NCBI GenBank assembly: GCA_963753585.1
Contig: CAVWCU010000002.1
Coordinates: forward strand, 248,001 to 312,000
Length of the DNA stretch: 64,000 nucleotides
Reading direction: 5' to 3'
Source: VRUE01 sp963753585
GTDB taxonomy: Bacteria; Actinomycetota; Thermoleophilia; Solirubrobacterales; 70-9
How positions within the stretch are numbered: position 1 is the stretch's first letter; each line of letters starts with the position of its first letter. The notes beneath the pieces are model-generated. The model was given only the letters and a program-made list of their open reading frames with translations, was not told where the DNA came from and did no database searches. The translations under genes were made by a program, and so were the position numbers. This document shows, one piece after another, positions 56,286 to 64,000 of this stretch.

Positions 56286-57553
56286 CGTGAACCGATCCTC
56301 TCAGGCGCCCCGTACGAATGCAAAATAGTGGGTAGCGTGAACCCTCCGTCCCGCTCCTGCCGGTTCTCGATCAGCGCGATCATCGTCCGTCCCACGGCCA
56401 CCGCCGTCCCGTTCAGCGTGTGCACCGCCTCCGGTGATTCGCCGTCGCCGGGCCGATACCTACAACTGAGGCGCCGCGCCTGGTAGTCGGTCGTGTTGGA
56501 GCAGGAGGTCAGCTCGCGGTAGCGCTCCTGACTGGGGATCCAGGCCTCGCAGTCGTACTTCTTCGCCGCCGGGGCGCCGAGGTCGCCGGCGGCCACGTTG
56601 ACGACGCGGTAGGGGATCTCCAGCGCCGAGAGGATGCGCTCCTCGATCGCGAGCAGGCGCTCGTGCTCGGCCGCGGACTCCGAGGGCTCGACAAACGAGA
56701 ACATCTCGACCTTGTCGAACTGGTGGACGCGGAAGATGCCCCGCGTGTCGCGCCCGGCGGCGCCGGCCTCGCGGCGAAAGCAGGTCGAGAAGCCGGCGTA
56801 GCGCAGGGGCAGGCGATCGGCCTCGAGGATCTCGTCGGCGTGCAGGGCGGCGAGGGAGACCTCTGAGGTGCCGACGAGGAAGAGCTCGTCCTTGGGCACC
56901 TCGTAGATCTGGTCGCGGTCGCCGGGCAGGAAGCCGGTGCCGTAGAGCGCCTCTTCGCGGACGAGGACGGGCGGGACGACGGGCTCGTGCCCCTCGCCGC
57001 GAACCAGGTCGAGGGCGAAGCGGACCAGCGCCAGCTCCAGCATCACCAGGTCGCCCTTTATGTAGGCGAAGCGCGAGCCGGAGAGGCGCGCACCGGCCTC
57101 CATGTCGATCAGGCCGAGCTCGGTGCCGAGCTCGAGGTGGTCGCGAGGCTCGAACTCAAAGCTCGGCCGCTCGCCCTCCTCGCGCAGGACGACCGCGTCC
57201 TCCTCGGTCATCCCTTCGGGAGCGTCGGGATCGGGCAGGTTGGGCAGGGCCCCGACCAGCCGCTGCAGGTCGGCCTCGACCTGCTCCAGCTCGGCCTTGC
57301 CGGACTCGATCGTCTCCTTCAGCGCCGCCACCGCCTGCATCTGCTCCTCGGCGTCCTCGCCACGCTGCTTCGCCTCGCCGATCTGCTTGGAGAGCGTCTT
57401 GCGCTCCGCCTGAGCGCCCTCGACCCGGGGCAGCAGCTCGCGGCGGCGGGCGTCGAGCGCGAGCAGCTCGTCGAGCGGCTCGGCGGCTCCGCGGCGTGCG
57501 AGCGCCGCCTTGACCCGCTCGGGGTCGGAGCGGATCAGCTTCAGGTCGAGCAT
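56282..57553 (-). CDS. serS: Seryl-tRNA synthetase
   Basis: A 423-residue class II synthetase. The N-terminal MLDLKLIRSDPERVKAALAR and the long antiparallel coiled coil (residues about 30-100) bind tRNA-Ser. Class II motif 2 is FSTCFRREAGAAGRDTRGIF and motif 3 TLNGTAVAVGRTMIALIENR. ATG at 57553. It precedes the response regulator with overlapping codons. Confidence 0.95.
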   Translation of the reverse strand: MLDLKLIRSDPERVKAALARRGAAEPLDELLALDARRRELLPRVEGAQAERKTLSKQIGEAKQRGEDAEEQMQAVAALKETIESGKAELEQVEADLQRLVGALPNLPDPDAPEGMTEEDAVVLREEGERPSFEFEPRDHLELGTELGLIDMEAGARLSGSRFAYIKGDLVMLELALVRFALDLVRGEGHEPVVPPVLVREEALYGTGFLPGDRDQIYEVPKDELFLVGTSEVSLAALHADEILEADRLPLRYAGFSTCFRREAGAAGRDTRGIFRVHQFDKVEMFSFVEPSESAAEHERLLAIEERILSALEIPYRVVNVAAGDLGAPAAKKYDCEAWIPSQERYRELTSCSNTTDYQARRLSCRYRPGDGESPEAVHTLNGTAVAVGRTMIALIENRQERDGGFTLPTILHSYGAPERIGSR

Positions 57554-57565
57554 CGCTCGGGGACG

Positions 57566-57967
57566 TTAGGGCGCCGGCTGGGCGCCGGGACGGGGTGATT
57601 CTTCGGCTTCGTCGCCCGCGTACCTGGCGACGAAGCGGGCGACTTCGTCGGCCTCGTCGCCGACGACGATGTTGGCGGGCATGATCGCGCCGGAGAAACC
57701 GCCGTTCTGGATAGCGAAGAGAGCGTCCTCATAAGTCTCGGTTCGCTGGTCGAGGTTCGGACCCTGCGTGCGCAGGCCGCGATTGCCGCTGCCCTGGGTG
57801 CCGGCGGCGCTCAGCGTGTGGCAGCCGGAGCAGTGTGTGGCGAAGAGGGCGGCCCCTCCGTGACTGGGATCGTTCTCGGCGACCGAGACGCCTTCTTCGC
57901 CGAACCCGCAGGCGGCGAGCCCGAGAGCGGCGAGGACGACCATGGCTGTGATCAGTGCAGGGCGCAC
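57566..57967 (-). CDS. Cytochrome c lipoprotein
   Basis: A 133-residue exported mono-haem cytochrome. Signal ITAMVVLAALGLAAC with lipobox LAAC; haem site CSGCHTLSAAGTQG; distal Met in GAIMPANIV. The C terminus is Pro-rich. It resembles small membrane-anchored cytochromes of respiratory chains. GTG start at 57967. It is 12 bases upstream of serS on the same strand, and divergent from the flavin reductase gene, whose start is 44 bases away. Confidence 0.88.
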   Translation of the reverse strand: MRPALITAMVVLAALGLAACGFGEEGVSVAENDPSHGGAALFATHCSGCHTLSAAGTQGSGNRGLRTQGPNLDQRTETYEDALFAIQNGGFSGAIMPANIVVGDEADEVARFVARYAGDEAEESPRPGAQPAP

Positions 57968-58011
57968 GCGGCGCGCATCATATTGTCTTGACCCGATCCG
58001 GTTCCTCCACG

Positions 58012-58488
58012 ATGCCGACGCCCGATTCAGCCCGCTTCCGAGCCGCGATGGCGATGCTGCCGACCGGCGTCACCGTGGTCAGCGCCAGCGGCCCCGACGG
58101 GCCGGCCGGAGCGACCGCCAACGCCGTCTGCTCGCTCTCCATAGAGCCGATGCTGATGCTCGCCTGCCTTGACCGCGGCTCGCGCACCCTGCTCGCCGTC
58201 CAGGCCGCCAACCACTTCGGCGTCAGCGTCCTGCACGCCGGCCAGGAGCCGATCGCCCGCACCTTCGCCACCAAGGCGCCGGTCGCGGACAAGTGGGACG
58301 GGATCGGCTGGAGCGAGCGGGCCGGGATCCCCGCCATCGACGACGCCCTGCTCTGGATCGCCTGCGACCTGCGCGACGTGATCGCCGCGGGCGACCACGT
58401 GATCGTCACCGGCGAGGTGCGGGACCTGGAGAGCGGCGAGGGCGACCCGCTCGTGTTCAGCGGGGGCGAGTACCGGCCGCTGGGCTGA
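58012..58488 (+). CDS. Flavin reductase-like protein
   Basis: A 158-residue split-barrel FMN-binding protein: FRAAMAMLPTGVTVVSASGP, GATANAVCSLSIEPMLMLAC and NHFGVSVLHAGQEPIARTFA are the family blocks. It probably reduces FMN/FAD with NAD(P)H to supply a monooxygenase, though no partner is adjacent. The ATG at 58012 is chosen because the conserved fold starts there. A 12-bp inverted repeat follows 10 bases after its stop. Confidence 0.88.
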   Translation: MPTPDSARFRAAMAMLPTGVTVVSASGPDGPAGATANAVCSLSIEPMLMLACLDRGSRTLLAVQAANHFGVSVLHAGQEPIARTFATKAPVADKWDGIGWSERAGIPAIDDALLWIACDLRDVIAAGDHVIVTGEVRDLESGEGDPLVFSGGEYRPLG

Positions 58489-58498
58489 CTCGACGTTT

Positions 58499-58523
58499 GT
58501 TTGGTCAAGGGCCTTGACCAAAC
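58499..58523. repeat. 12-bp inverted repeat before the GGDEF-EAL gene
   Basis: GTTTGGTCAAGG (58499-58510) and CCTTGACCAAAC (58512-58523) are separated by a single G. With almost no loop it is better suited to a DNA-binding dimer than to an RNA hairpin. It lies 10 bases after the flavin reductase stop and 17 before the preferred ATG. Confidence 0.6.
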
Positions 58524-58539
58524 CACCGATAAACCGTCA

Positions 58540-60414
58540 ATGACGGGCAGCGAGTCTCCTGCCGGAGTCGACGGGCAGGAAAGGGAGATGGAGCGGGACC
58601 TACAGCGCCTCGGGAGCGCGCTGAACGCACGGACGGCCGACGTGGTGGGCCAGATGATGGAGCGCTCGGCGTCCTCCGGCTGCGTGCTCGACAGGCACGT
58701 CGAGGAGAGCTTCGAGAAAGTGGGGGCAGTGTCCACGGTGGCCGTGGCGCGATGGATGGCCGGCGAGGGGGAAGCGGTTGCACGCGAGGTCGGCCAGGAG
58801 TCCTGGCGCATCTTCGCCCAGCTCGCCTCGCAGCGGGCCGCGCCGCTGAACGAGGTGACCAAGCGGTGCCTGCGCTGGCGCGACTCCACGGCATCGGTGC
58901 TGAGGGCCAGCGCGAGCGACCTCGAGCTCGACGCAGCGGTGCTAGACCGGGCCCTGCGAATGCTGCAGCGCAGCCTCGACGTGACCCTCGTGCGGATGTG
59001 CGAGTCCTTCGAGGGTGAGCGCCAGCGCTCGCACGAGGAACTGGCCATCCGCGAGAAGGAACTGGTCTTCCTGGCCACGCACGACGCGCTGACGGGACTG
59101 CCCAACCGGACCCTGATCCTCGACCGCATCGAGCAGACGCTGACCCGGGCCCGGCTGAACCAGGAACCGGTGGCGGCCCTGTTCATCGACCTCGACAACT
59201 TCAAGGCGATCAACGACTCGCTCGGTCACGGCGTCGGCGACGAGCTGCTCTGCGCGGTCGCCGCCCGGCTCGAGGGCGTCATCCGCGAGACCGATGCGCT
59301 CGGCCGACTCGGCGGCGACGAGTTCGTTGTCGTCGCCGACGGGCTCTCGCTGGCCGCCGGTCCAGAGCTGATCGCCGAGCGCCTGCTGGAAGCGTTCAAG
59401 GAGCCGTTCACGCTCAGCGGAGCCGACGATACGCGTGTCTTCGTCAAGGCGAGCATCGGCATCGCCACCGGCGGACGGGCTTCCGCCGAAGAGCTGCTGC
59501 GCGACGCCGACATCGCCATGTACCGGGCCAAGTGGAGCGACAAGAACCGCTACCTGGTGTTCGAGTCCGAGATGCAGGACGAAGTCCAGTCCCGCATGGA
59601 GATCGAAATGGACCTCCAGGGCGCGCTCGAAGGCGAGGAGTTCTTCCTCGTCTACCAGCCGACGTTCGACCTCGAGAGCATGACGCCGACGGGGGTCGAG
59701 GCGCTGATCCGCTGGCGCCGGCCGGGGCGCGGCGTCGTCGACCCCGAGGAGTTCATCCCGCTGCTGGAGGAGAGCGGGATGATCGTCGACGTCGGTGCCT
59801 GGGTGCTGAAGGAAGCTTGCGCCCAGGCGGCCAAGTGGCGGAAGGACGGCTACTCGCTCGGAATGTCGGTCAACGTCTCCGCCCTCCAGCTCGACACCGA
59901 CGACCTGCTCACGCATGTCGAGGAAGCACTCGGCGCGAGCGGGCTCGAGGCAAGTGCGCTGACGATCGAGATCACCGAGACGACGCTGATGCGCAACGTC
60001 GAGGAGACCGCCCGCAGGCTCGCCTCGCTCAAAGACCTCGGCATCCGGATCGCCGTCGACGACTTCGGCACCGGCTACTCCTCCCTCGCCCACCTCCAGC
60101 AGTTCCCCGTCGACATGCTGAAGATCGACCGCTCCTTCATCTCCAGGCTCTCCGAGGGATGCGAGGGGGAAATCCTCCTCCACACTCTCGTCCAGCTCGG
60201 CAAAGCACTGGCGATAGAAACGACCGCCGAGGGGATCGAGCGACCGCAGGACCTCTCCCTGATCAAGTCCGAAGCGTGCGACAGCGGCCAGGGCTTCCTC
60301 TTCACCCGCCCCCTCACCGCCTCCGACGCGGACGCGTTCTTCCGCCAGTGGCCCAAGAACCGCCGCTTCGAGATCCGCGAGGGTCCCGCAGCGCGAGCCA
60401 CGGCCAAAGCGTAA
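58540..60414 (+). CDS. GGDEF-EAL cyclic di-GMP protein
   Basis: A 624-residue cytoplasmic protein. Residues 1-180 form a helical domain of RsbR-N-like character (RSASSGCVLDRHVEESFEKV). A GGDEF domain follows with the intact catalytic loop GRLGGDEFVVVAD (about 256-268), then an EAL domain with GVEALIRWRRP (EAL at 387-389) and ITETTLM, VDDFGTGYSSL and TTAEGIE. Both catalytic motifs look intact, so it could make and degrade cyclic di-GMP. The ATG at 58540 is preferred; a GTG at 58501 lies inside the inverted repeat. Confidence 0.92.
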   Translation: MTGSESPAGVDGQEREMERDLQRLGSALNARTADVVGQMMERSASSGCVLDRHVEESFEKVGAVSTVAVARWMAGEGEAVAREVGQESWRIFAQLASQRAAPLNEVTKRCLRWRDSTASVLRASASDLELDAAVLDRALRMLQRSLDVTLVRMCESFEGERQRSHEELAIREKELVFLATHDALTGLPNRTLILDRIEQTLTRARLNQEPVAALFIDLDNFKAINDSLGHGVGDELLCAVAARLEGVIRETDALGRLGGDEFVVVADGLSLAAGPELIAERLLEAFKEPFTLSGADDTRVFVKASIGIATGGRASAEELLRDADIAMYRAKWSDKNRYLVFESEMQDEVQSRMEIEMDLQGALEGEEFFLVYQPTFDLESMTPTGVEALIRWRRPGRGVVDPEEFIPLLEESGMIVDVGAWVLKEACAQAAKWRKDGYSLGMSVNVSALQLDTDDLLTHVEEALGASGLEASALTIEITETTLMRNVEETARRLASLKDLGIRIAVDDFGTGYSSLAHLQQFPVDMLKIDRSFISRLSEGCEGEILLHTLVQLGKALAIETTAEGIERPQDLSLIKSEACDSGQGFLFTRPLTASDADAFFRQWPKNRRFEIREGPAARATAKA

Positions 60415-60428
60415 CCAGGGGACAGCCG

Positions 60429-61046
60429 TCAGCTCTCGGCGGCGAGCGCAACCAGCCGGTACATCAGGTTGACCGCGTCTGAGCCCGAGAGTCCCTGTTC
60501 GCGAACGAGCGAGCGCCAGGTGGCGAACGAGACCGCGTGGCCGATCGCCGCCTCGACCCTGCGCCTTCGCGCGCCGCGCTCCGGCCGGCCGCGGACGATC
60601 GTCGTCGCGGCCTCGGCGAGCCAGGCGCGCCGGAGCCCCACGGCGCCCCGCATCGCAGGCACCAGGGTGGCGTCGCGCGTGGTCCTCTCGAGCATCTCCT
60701 CGCCGCCCTCATACCAGGCGTAGAGAGCGCTCAGCGCGACCCGCAGGCGCTCGTTGGGATCGCCGATCGCGGCCCACTCGGAGAGGTCGGGCAGCGGGTG
60801 CTGGGCGAGCCAGTGCGCGGAGCAGGCGCCGAAGAGAGCCTCTTCGTCGGGGAAGTGCCTGTAGACGGTCGCGCGCTGCACGCCGGCCCGCTCGGCGACG
60901 GCGCTGATCGTCGTCTTCGCCGGCCCGAGGGACCCGTGCAGGTCGACCGCGGCCTCGGTGATGCGAAGCCGCGTCTCGTCCTCGAGCTCGGCGCGGCGGC
61001 GCTTGCGGTACTGGCGCTTGGTGGCTGTGCTGCTTTCGCTAGACAT
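60429..61046 (-). CDS. TetR family regulator divergent from a cupin gene
   Basis: A 205-residue regulator. The basic N terminus TKRQYRKRRRAELEDETR is followed by the helix-turn-helix TISAVAERAGVQRATVYRHF. The C-terminal domain contains a Trp/Tyr-rich pocket (LSALYAWYEGGEEML). ATG at 61046. It is 82 bases from the divergent cupin gene; the dyad GAACA-TAAC-TGTTC in the gap is the likely operator. Confidence 0.9.
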   Translation of the reverse strand: MSSESSTATKRQYRKRRRAELEDETRLRITEAAVDLHGSLGPAKTTISAVAERAGVQRATVYRHFPDEEALFGACSAHWLAQHPLPDLSEWAAIGDPNERLRVALSALYAWYEGGEEMLERTTRDATLVPAMRGAVGLRRAWLAEAATTIVRGRPERGARRRRVEAAIGHAVSFATWRSLVREQGLSGSDAVNLMYRLVALAAES

Positions 61047-61062
61047 TCTTGTTCGATGAAGT

Positions 61063-61092
61063 TTGACAGAACCGGAGGCGGCATGCTACTTT
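61063..61092 (+). promoter_or_regulatory. Promoter of the cupin gene
   Basis: TTGACA at 61063-61068, an 18-base spacer and TACTTT at 61087-61092 make a consensus-like housekeeping promoter. The start would fall at about 61099, inside the dyad at 61096-61109. Confidence 0.6.
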
Positions 61093-61095
61093 CGC

Positions 61096-61109
61096 GAACA
61101 TAACTGTTC
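61096..61109 (+). promoter_or_regulatory. TetR operator candidate
   Basis: GAACA-TAAC-TGTTC, an interrupted dyad overlapping the predicted start of the cupin transcript. A related GTTCGATGAA stretch occurs near the TetR start. Binding would block the cupin promoter. Confidence 0.5.
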
Positions 61110-61128
61110 AACGAAATGGAGGTTCACG

Positions 61129-61674
61129 ATGTCCGCAGCACAGTTCGCCGAGACGCTTCGCCGCTTCGACGCTTCCCAAGGCCCGCGCAAGGTCGGCCCC
61201 GACGAGGGCCCCGTCGCCCAGCTCGGCGGCTGCGACGCGCGCTTCCTCGTCTTCGGAGAGGAATCGGGAGGCGGCTTCTCGCTGGTCGAACACCCGGTGC
61301 CGCCCCGCTCCCTCTGCGCTCCCCGCCATCGCCACCTGGGCGTCGACGAGTACAGCTTCGTCCTCGAGGGCCGCATGGGCGCCTTGCTCGGAGAGGACGT
61401 GGTCTACGCCGAGGCGGGCGACCTGGCCTTCAAGCCGCGCGACCAGTGGCACACCTTCTGGAACGCGGGCGAGGGGCCCCTCCGCATCCTCGAGATCATC
61501 TCCCCGGCCGGCTTCGAGCACTTCTTCCTCGAGTTCGACCGCACGCAGAAGGACGGCACCTTCGACCCGGTCGCCCTGGGCGAGCGCTTCGCGATCGAGT
61601 TCGACATGGAGAGCCTGCCGGCGATCTGCGAGGAGCACGGGCTGGTGCATCCGTTGCTGGACCAGGAAGGGTGA
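61129..61674 (+). CDS. Cupin domain protein
   Basis: A 181-residue protein. Cupin motif 1 is CAPRHRHLGVDEYSFVLEG (two His and a Glu) and motif 2 FKPRDQWHTFWNAGEGPLRI (His). It may bind metal and act as an isomerase, dioxygenase or ligand sensor. The ATG at 61129 follows GGAGG. It is controlled by the divergent TetR protein to judge by layout, and ends three bases before a perfect 28-bp palindrome. Confidence 0.88.
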   Translation: MSAAQFAETLRRFDASQGPRKVGPDEGPVAQLGGCDARFLVFGEESGGGFSLVEHPVPPRSLCAPRHRHLGVDEYSFVLEGRMGALLGEDVVYAEAGDLAFKPRDQWHTFWNAGEGPLRILEIISPAGFEHFFLEFDRTQKDGTFDPVALGERFAIEFDMESLPAICEEHGLVHPLLDQEG

Positions 61675-61676
61675 TG

Positions 61677-61704
61677 CCGTCGATTACCCCGGGGTAATCG
61701 ACGG
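61677..61704. repeat. Perfect 28-bp palindrome after the cupin gene
   Basis: CCGTCGATTACCCC joined directly to its complement, with no loop. It is 3 bases after the cupin stop and 32 before the XRE gene start. It could be a terminator stem, or an operator for the following regulator. Confidence 0.6.
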
Positions 61705-61735
61705 GCGAGCCCGACCGGGCTAGAGTCGCCGCCAG

Positions 61736-62587
61736 ATGCTGACTGCAAGCTCCAATGCCGATGTCGGGCCGCTGCTGCGGGAGTGGCGCGAGCGGCGGCG
61801 ACTCACCCAGCTCGAGCTGGCGCTCGACGCGGGAACCTCCGCCCGTCATCTGAGCTTCGTCGAGACCGGTCGCTCGAAGCCGGGGCGCGAGGTGCTACTG
61901 CGGGTCGCCGAGCAACTCGAAGTGCCGTTCCGGGAGCGGAACCAGCTGCTGCTCGCCGCTGGCTATGCCCCGGCATTCCCCGAGCGCTCGCTCGCGGAGC
62001 CCGAGCTGGCGCCGGTGCGGGAAGCGCTCGACCGAGTCCTCACCGCGCAGGAGCCCTATCCGGCGATGGCCATGGACCGGGGCTGGAACGTCGTCGCCGC
62101 CAACCCGGCGTTCATGGCGTTCGGGGAGTGGGTCGACCCGGAGCTGCTCGAGCCGCCGGTCAACGCGCTGCGGCTGGGCCTTCATCCGCGCGGGCTGGCG
62201 CCCCTGGTCCTCAACCTCGGGGAGGTGCGGGCGTATTTCCTCGAGCGGCTCCAGCGCCAGGTCGCGATCACCGCGGACGACGACCTGGCGGCCCTGCTCG
62301 AGCTGGTCGCGAGCTACCCCGCGCCCGAGCACGGGGAGCTCCCAGCTGCCGAGGCGGCCGCGAGGGAGATCCTCACACCGCTGCGGATGCGCACGCCCGA
62401 CGGTGACGAGCTGTCGTTCGTCGGCACGGTGGCCACTTTCGGCTTCGCGGGCGAGGTAACGACCTCCGAGCTCTCGATCGAGTCGCTCTTCCCCGCCGAT
62501 GCGGCGACCGCGGAGACGCTCGAGAGCATGGCTCGCGCCCGCCAAAACCCTGACTCGCAAACACCGTCGAACAGAGGAGGACGATGA
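61736..62587 (+). CDS. XRE family regulator with MmyB-like ligand domain
   Basis: A 283-residue protein. The N-terminal helix-turn-helix is RRRLTQLELALDAGTSARHL, followed by SFVETGRSKPGREVLLRVAE. The C-terminal MmyB-like domain (YPAMAMDRGWNVVAANPAF, LRLGLHPRGLAPLVLNLGEV) probably binds a fatty-acid-like ligand. ATG at 61736. Its stop overlaps the next ATG (ATGA), so the small membrane protein is co-translated. Confidence 0.9.
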   Translation: MLTASSNADVGPLLREWRERRRLTQLELALDAGTSARHLSFVETGRSKPGREVLLRVAEQLEVPFRERNQLLLAAGYAPAFPERSLAEPELAPVREALDRVLTAQEPYPAMAMDRGWNVVAANPAFMAFGEWVDPELLEPPVNALRLGLHPRGLAPLVLNLGEVRAYFLERLQRQVAITADDDLAALLELVASYPAPEHGELPAAEAAAREILTPLRMRTPDGDELSFVGTVATFGFAGEVTTSELSIESLFPADAATAETLESMARARQNPDSQTPSNRGGR

Positions 62588-63012
62588 ACATGAGCAAGCC
62601 CGGCATCGGTCAACTGATCGCGGGCGCCGGAGGCGTCCTGCTGATCGTCTCCCTCTTTCTCCCCTGGGCCGACGTCCAAGGCGTCAGCCAAACCGGCTGG
62701 GAGTTCTCAACGATGGCCGACGTCTTCTTCCTAATCGCCGGCCTGGTCGCAATCGGAGCGGCAATCACCGGTGGTCGCAACAGCTTCTTCCGCCCCGACC
62801 TGTCTATGAACGCAGCGACCGACCTGCTCGGAGTCGTGGCAACGGTGCTTCTCGCCTGGCTCCTCGTCTTCGACTTCCCGGCCGGTGCCGACCCTGAGGC
62901 CGGCGCCTACCTGGCGCTGATCTCAGCGATCGCGATCATGGGCGGCGCCGGCGACTACAGCGTGCTGCGGCGAGGGTCCCGGACTGACTCGGCACCCACA
63001 GATGGGGCCTGA
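62584..63012 (+). CDS. Small four-helix membrane protein
   Basis: A 142-residue protein starting MNMSKPGIGQLIAGAGGVLL. Four hydrophobic segments (residues about 9-28, 46-63, 78-97, 107-122) and a polar tail; the first loop FLPWADVQGVSQTGWEF resembles many uncharacterised actinobacterial membrane proteins. No function can be assigned. AGGAGG lies just upstream of the ATG, inside the end of the XRE gene. Confidence 0.75.
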   Translation: MNMSKPGIGQLIAGAGGVLLIVSLFLPWADVQGVSQTGWEFSTMADVFFLIAGLVAIGAAITGGRNSFFRPDLSMNAATDLLGVVATVLLAWLLVFDFPAGADPEAGAYLALISAIAIMGGAGDYSVLRRGSRTDSAPTDGA

Positions 63013-63053
63013 CGGCCGCCGTAGTGGCCTTTCAAACGCTGTACTTCAACGAA

Positions 63054-63127
63054 CGGGAGCGACGGGACTTGAACCCGCGACCTCCGGCGTGACAGGCCGG
63101 CACTCTGACCATCTGAGCTACGCCCCC
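63054..63127 (-). tRNA. tRNA-Asp (anticodon GTC)
   Basis: 74 bases: acceptor GGGGGCG / CGCTCCC with one G-T pair, D-arm TAGCTCAGATGGTCAGAG, anticodon loop CTGTCAC giving GTC, T-arm GCGGGTTCAAGTCCCG, discriminator G at 63054. CCA is not encoded. Confidence 0.94.
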
Positions 63128-63162
63128 AGGGGATGGGCAAACTGCGCCCGGCAAGCATTATC

Positions 63163-64000
63163 TCAGGGACGCTGGACTTGTAGTCGGTAGGGGGTCGGGC
63201 GGGAGGTGCGGGAGCGGATCTCGAGGCGGAGGCGGGACTGGCCGCAGACCGTGAAGTCCAACTGCCTGCGGGCGGTCGAGCGGGGACGGAAGCTGCGGAG
63301 CAGCCTGCCGGCGCGGCTACGGAGGGCTAGCTCGTAGCCGCGCCGGTGCAGGCCTACCGGGCGCAGGGTCACCATTCCGTCGAGCGGCGTAGGCAGAGAC
63401 TCGACGGCTGCGCCCTCCCCCCTGGCTGGCACGCGCCCCGACAGCACGAAGCTGGTCCGCCCCTGCCAGGGCGTAAGGGTGTCTTCTTGGATCGCACGGA
63501 AGGACTCGGCGGTCGGCGCCAGCTCGCGCAGCCAGCGCCAGCGGACCGAGGCTTCCGGGAAGCGGTTGTGGGCGAAGGCCTCCGCGAACGCCTCGCCCGG
63601 GTCCTCGAAGTAGTGGTCGCTCTCGTCGCCCGGGAAGAGCTTGCCGTGCCGTTTCCCGTTGCAGACGCCCTCGACTCTCGCCCAGCGCTCGGTCCCCCAG
63701 TCGACCGCGCTCGGGAAGGGCGGCGGCAGGTCGCGGTGCTGGGCGACGTGGTGCCCGTACTCGTGGGCGAGGACGAAATTGCGGTCGGCGCCGTCCTCGT
63801 CGGTTTCCTCATTGCCGCTGAGGACGATCCTGTTCTCGCCGGTGAAGTAGCAGGCCTCGGCGCCGAAGCCGCAATCGAAGCCGAGCTGGAAGGGCGTGTC
63901 GAGCTGCACCGTGACCAGGCTGACCTCGGGGCCGTGGATCAGCGTGCCGATGAAGTCGGCGATCTGCTGCGGGTTCGCATGGGTGCAGGTCTCCGCGCAG
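63163..64000 (-). CDS. Metallopeptidase-like secreted protein, 5' end outside the window
   Basis: At least 278 residues, open to the right edge where CAETCTHANPQQIADFIGTL is read. FVLAHEYGHHVAQHRD is a zinc-peptidase HExxH site, and EDPGEAFAEAFAHNRF supplies a downstream Glu that could be the third ligand, as in gluzincin-type families. Cysteines (CAETCTH, FDCGFGAEACYF, VCNGK) suggest an exported protein. The C-terminal 90 residues form a beta-rich domain (MVTLRPVGLHRRGYELALRS). The signal peptide and start lie beyond the window. Confidence 0.75.
   Translation of the reverse strand, partial: CAETCTHANPQQIADFIGTLIHGPEVSLVTVQLDTPFQLGFDCGFGAEACYFTGENRIVLSGNEETDEDGADRNFVLAHEYGHHVAQHRDLPPPFPSAVDWGTERWARVEGVCNGKRHGKLFPGDESDHYFEDPGEAFAEAFAHNRFPEASVRWRWLRELAPTAESFRAIQEDTLTPWQGRTSFVLSGRVPARGEGAAVESLPTPLDGMVTLRPVGLHRRGYELALRSRAGRLLRSFRPRSTARRQLDFTVCGQSRLRLEIRSRTSRPTPYRLQVQRP

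Noticed and set aside
1..64000. CRISPR arrays, insertion sequences, phage genes, rRNA
   Set aside because: No regularly spaced direct repeats, transposase or integrase motifs, terminal repeats of mobile elements, or rRNA sequence were recognised.

Overview
The window is about 64 kb of very GC-rich DNA (roughly 70% G+C by eye) packed with genes on both strands. It looks like a chromosomal segment of an actinobacterium, most likely class Thermoleophilia (Solirubrobacterales-like). That placement is an inference from the high GC with GTG/TTG starts, many TetR and winged-helix regulators, an RegX3/PhoR-like two-component pair, deazaflavin-dependent and B12-dependent enzymes, a family of winged-helix proteins with a 'DRHxSWTPG' C-terminal domain, and a LexA box of the CGAAC-N4-GTTCG type. 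No rRNA, CRISPR array, insertion sequence or prophage was seen.

Layout. 1-6.3 kb: a truncated gene, a small secreted Cys protein, a quinone/alkenal-type oxidoreductase, a VOC protein, then a minus-strand run (HD-GYP protein, Zn alcohol dehydrogenase, pterin dehydratase, ArfB, hypothetical). 6.3-13.9 kb: a plus-strand operon of an MFS exporter, a complete peptide ABC importer (binding protein, two permeases, a tandem-ATPase) and an ATP-dependent DNA ligase. The importer genes are interrupted by about 16 single-base insertions. 13.9-17.8 kb: a LexA-boxed radical SAM protein, a YtoQ protein, an SGNH hydrolase and a dCTP deaminase. 17.8-22.1 kb: three TetR regulators, a TetR-like protein without a DNA-binding domain, a MerR regulator, an SDR and tRNA-Tyr. 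22-28.8 kb: NTF2-like protein, F420-type oxidoreductase, primary sigma factor, FolE2, PgsA, an MMPL transporter and a ferritin-like lipoprotein.

28.8-32.5 kb is the most unusual part. Two paralogous winged-helix regulators each face away from a plus-strand promoter containing the same bipartite element (TGGAACNAATT, 11 bases, TTGGTCTNAAG), which resembles an ECF sigma promoter. One copy drives an E1/ThiF-like adenylating enzyme with an N-terminal RRE/PqqD-like domain. The other drives a 19-codon open frame with a good ribosome site and a following hairpin. I propose a compact peptide-modification or peptide-signalling system.

32.5-45.5 kb: tRNA-Thr, a response regulator and histidine kinase, GT2 with DUF2304, DNA polymerase III delta', thymidylate kinase, an archaeal-type topoisomerase I, a sugar epimerase, a siroheme enzyme, hemolysin III and B12-dependent ribonucleotide reductase. 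45.5-64 kb: P450, an HSL-type esterase, a CsoR/DUF4396 metal-response locus with a clear operator, a MacB-like ABC exporter, HAD phosphatase, MFS, thioesterase, MsrB, a LuxR-type regulator, SerRS, cytochrome c, flavin reductase, GGDEF-EAL, a TetR/cupin pair, XRE regulator, tRNA-Asp and a truncated secreted metallopeptidase-like gene.

Two features run through the whole window. First, at least fourteen long, often perfect inverted repeats of unrelated sequence sit between genes; several are hairpins nested inside a longer stem, and some lie in divergent promoter regions or inside the 3' ends of genes. Second, there are scattered single-base insertions that break otherwise well conserved frames (importer, sigma factor, FtsX permease, MFS, CsoR). 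These look more like assembly errors than gene decay.
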